Origin: CALAGB01 sp963789565
GTDB lineage: Bacteria > Chloroflexota > Chloroflexia > Thermomicrobiales > Thermomicrobiaceae
Direction of reading: 5' to 3'
Length of the DNA: 64,000 nt
NCBI GenBank assembly: GCA_963789565.1
Contig: CAWBKX010000002.1
Coordinates: 1,364,001 to 1,428,000 of the forward strand
Notes under the pieces: generated by a model
The model's input: the letters and a program-made list of their open reading frames with translations, nothing else
Database searches by the model: none
Told to the model about the DNA's origin: nothing
Position numbers and translations under genes: made by a program
Part shown: in pieces, positions 63,916 to 64,000 of the stretch
Numbering within the stretch: position 1 is the stretch's first letter
Layout of the letters: the number at the start of each line of letters is the position of its first letter

Positions 63916-64000
63916 ATGGGCCAGGTCTTCTCAATCTGGTCCTGGATACGTTGGACTCATCTCATCTCTGCAATCGTGTGGATCGGTGGCCAACTCTTCA
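63916..64000 (+). CDS. CopD-like/heme-copper type membrane protein (3' truncated)
   Basis: The first 28 codons of a gene that runs off the window. ATG 63916 has GAGGAG 9 nt upstream. The sequence MGQVFSIWSWIRWTHLISAI followed by VWIGGQLF is the first membrane helix of CopD/DUF2269-like proteins, in which His lines the membrane. Too little is visible for more. Confidence 0.55.
   Translation, partial: MGQVFSIWSWIRWTHLISAIVWIGGQLF

Noticed and set aside
1..64000. CRISPR arrays, rRNA genes, intact insertion sequences.
   Set aside because: I saw no regularly spaced repeats, rRNA-like sequence or complete transposase; only the serine recombinase remnant near 57 kb.

Overview
The window is a dense, GC-rich (about 60%) bacterial chromosome segment. 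The gene content suggests a Chloroflexota member close to the Thermomicrobia: form II CoxL-type molybdenum hydroxylases, coenzyme F420 genes (cofD, cofC) plus a PPOX/F420 oxidoreductase, a DUF6483 gene, many M20/M28 peptidases and frequent GTG/TTG starts. This placement is an inference from gene content; no rRNA or tRNA gene is visible.

Layout. 0-6.6 kb: two paralogous form II CoxL-like subunits (the first cut by the window edge) with a nitroreductase between them, then an M28 peptidase. 7.0-10.6 kb: PdxA-type dehydrogenase, LarA-type nickel racemase/epimerase homologue and DUF1537 four-carbon acid-sugar kinase, a likely operon for C4 sugar acids. 10.8-18.7 kb: DUF6483 protein, PPOX protein, fumarase, GNAT, FAD amine oxidase-like protein, PAS-GGDEF-EAL protein. 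19.0-26.3 kb: peptide/amine catabolism (M20, DUF1989, M28, a close iodotyrosine-deiodinase-like nitroreductase, RidA, a sugar-acid dehydrogenase-like SDR, a nitrilase). 26.4-28.1 kb: two small envelope proteins.

28.3-37.3 kb: an operon of two large FtsX-type permeases (the second with a frameshift), two ABC ATPases and, 18 nt downstream, a deiodinase-family selenoprotein with an in-frame UGA that ordinary gene calling breaks in two. Opposite to it lie CcdA and a TlpA-like lipoprotein, followed by a ferritin-like protein and a molybdopterin oxidoreductase. 41.8-51.6 kb: a rhomboid-like protein, an MprF-like protein, a three-GAF histidine kinase and a large BNR-repeat protein. 51.7-57.3 kb: a probable acquired segment with a type IIG restriction-modification enzyme, a lower-GC stretch, a Tat/lipoprotein GH10-like protein and a resolvase remnant.

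57.4-63.8 kb: WecG-type glycosyltransferase, B-box membrane protein, heptose kinase-like RfaE1, CofD, CofC, RfaE2-like adenylyltransferase and MurJ, linked by short or overlapping junctions; this looks like a cell-envelope/F420 operon. The window ends inside a CopD-like membrane protein.

The most notable items are the selenoprotein with a UPYC redox motif and an adjacent bSECIS-like hairpin, the bacterial iodotyrosine deiodinase homologue with its full substrate-binding triad, and the LarA homologue embedded in a C4-acid operon.
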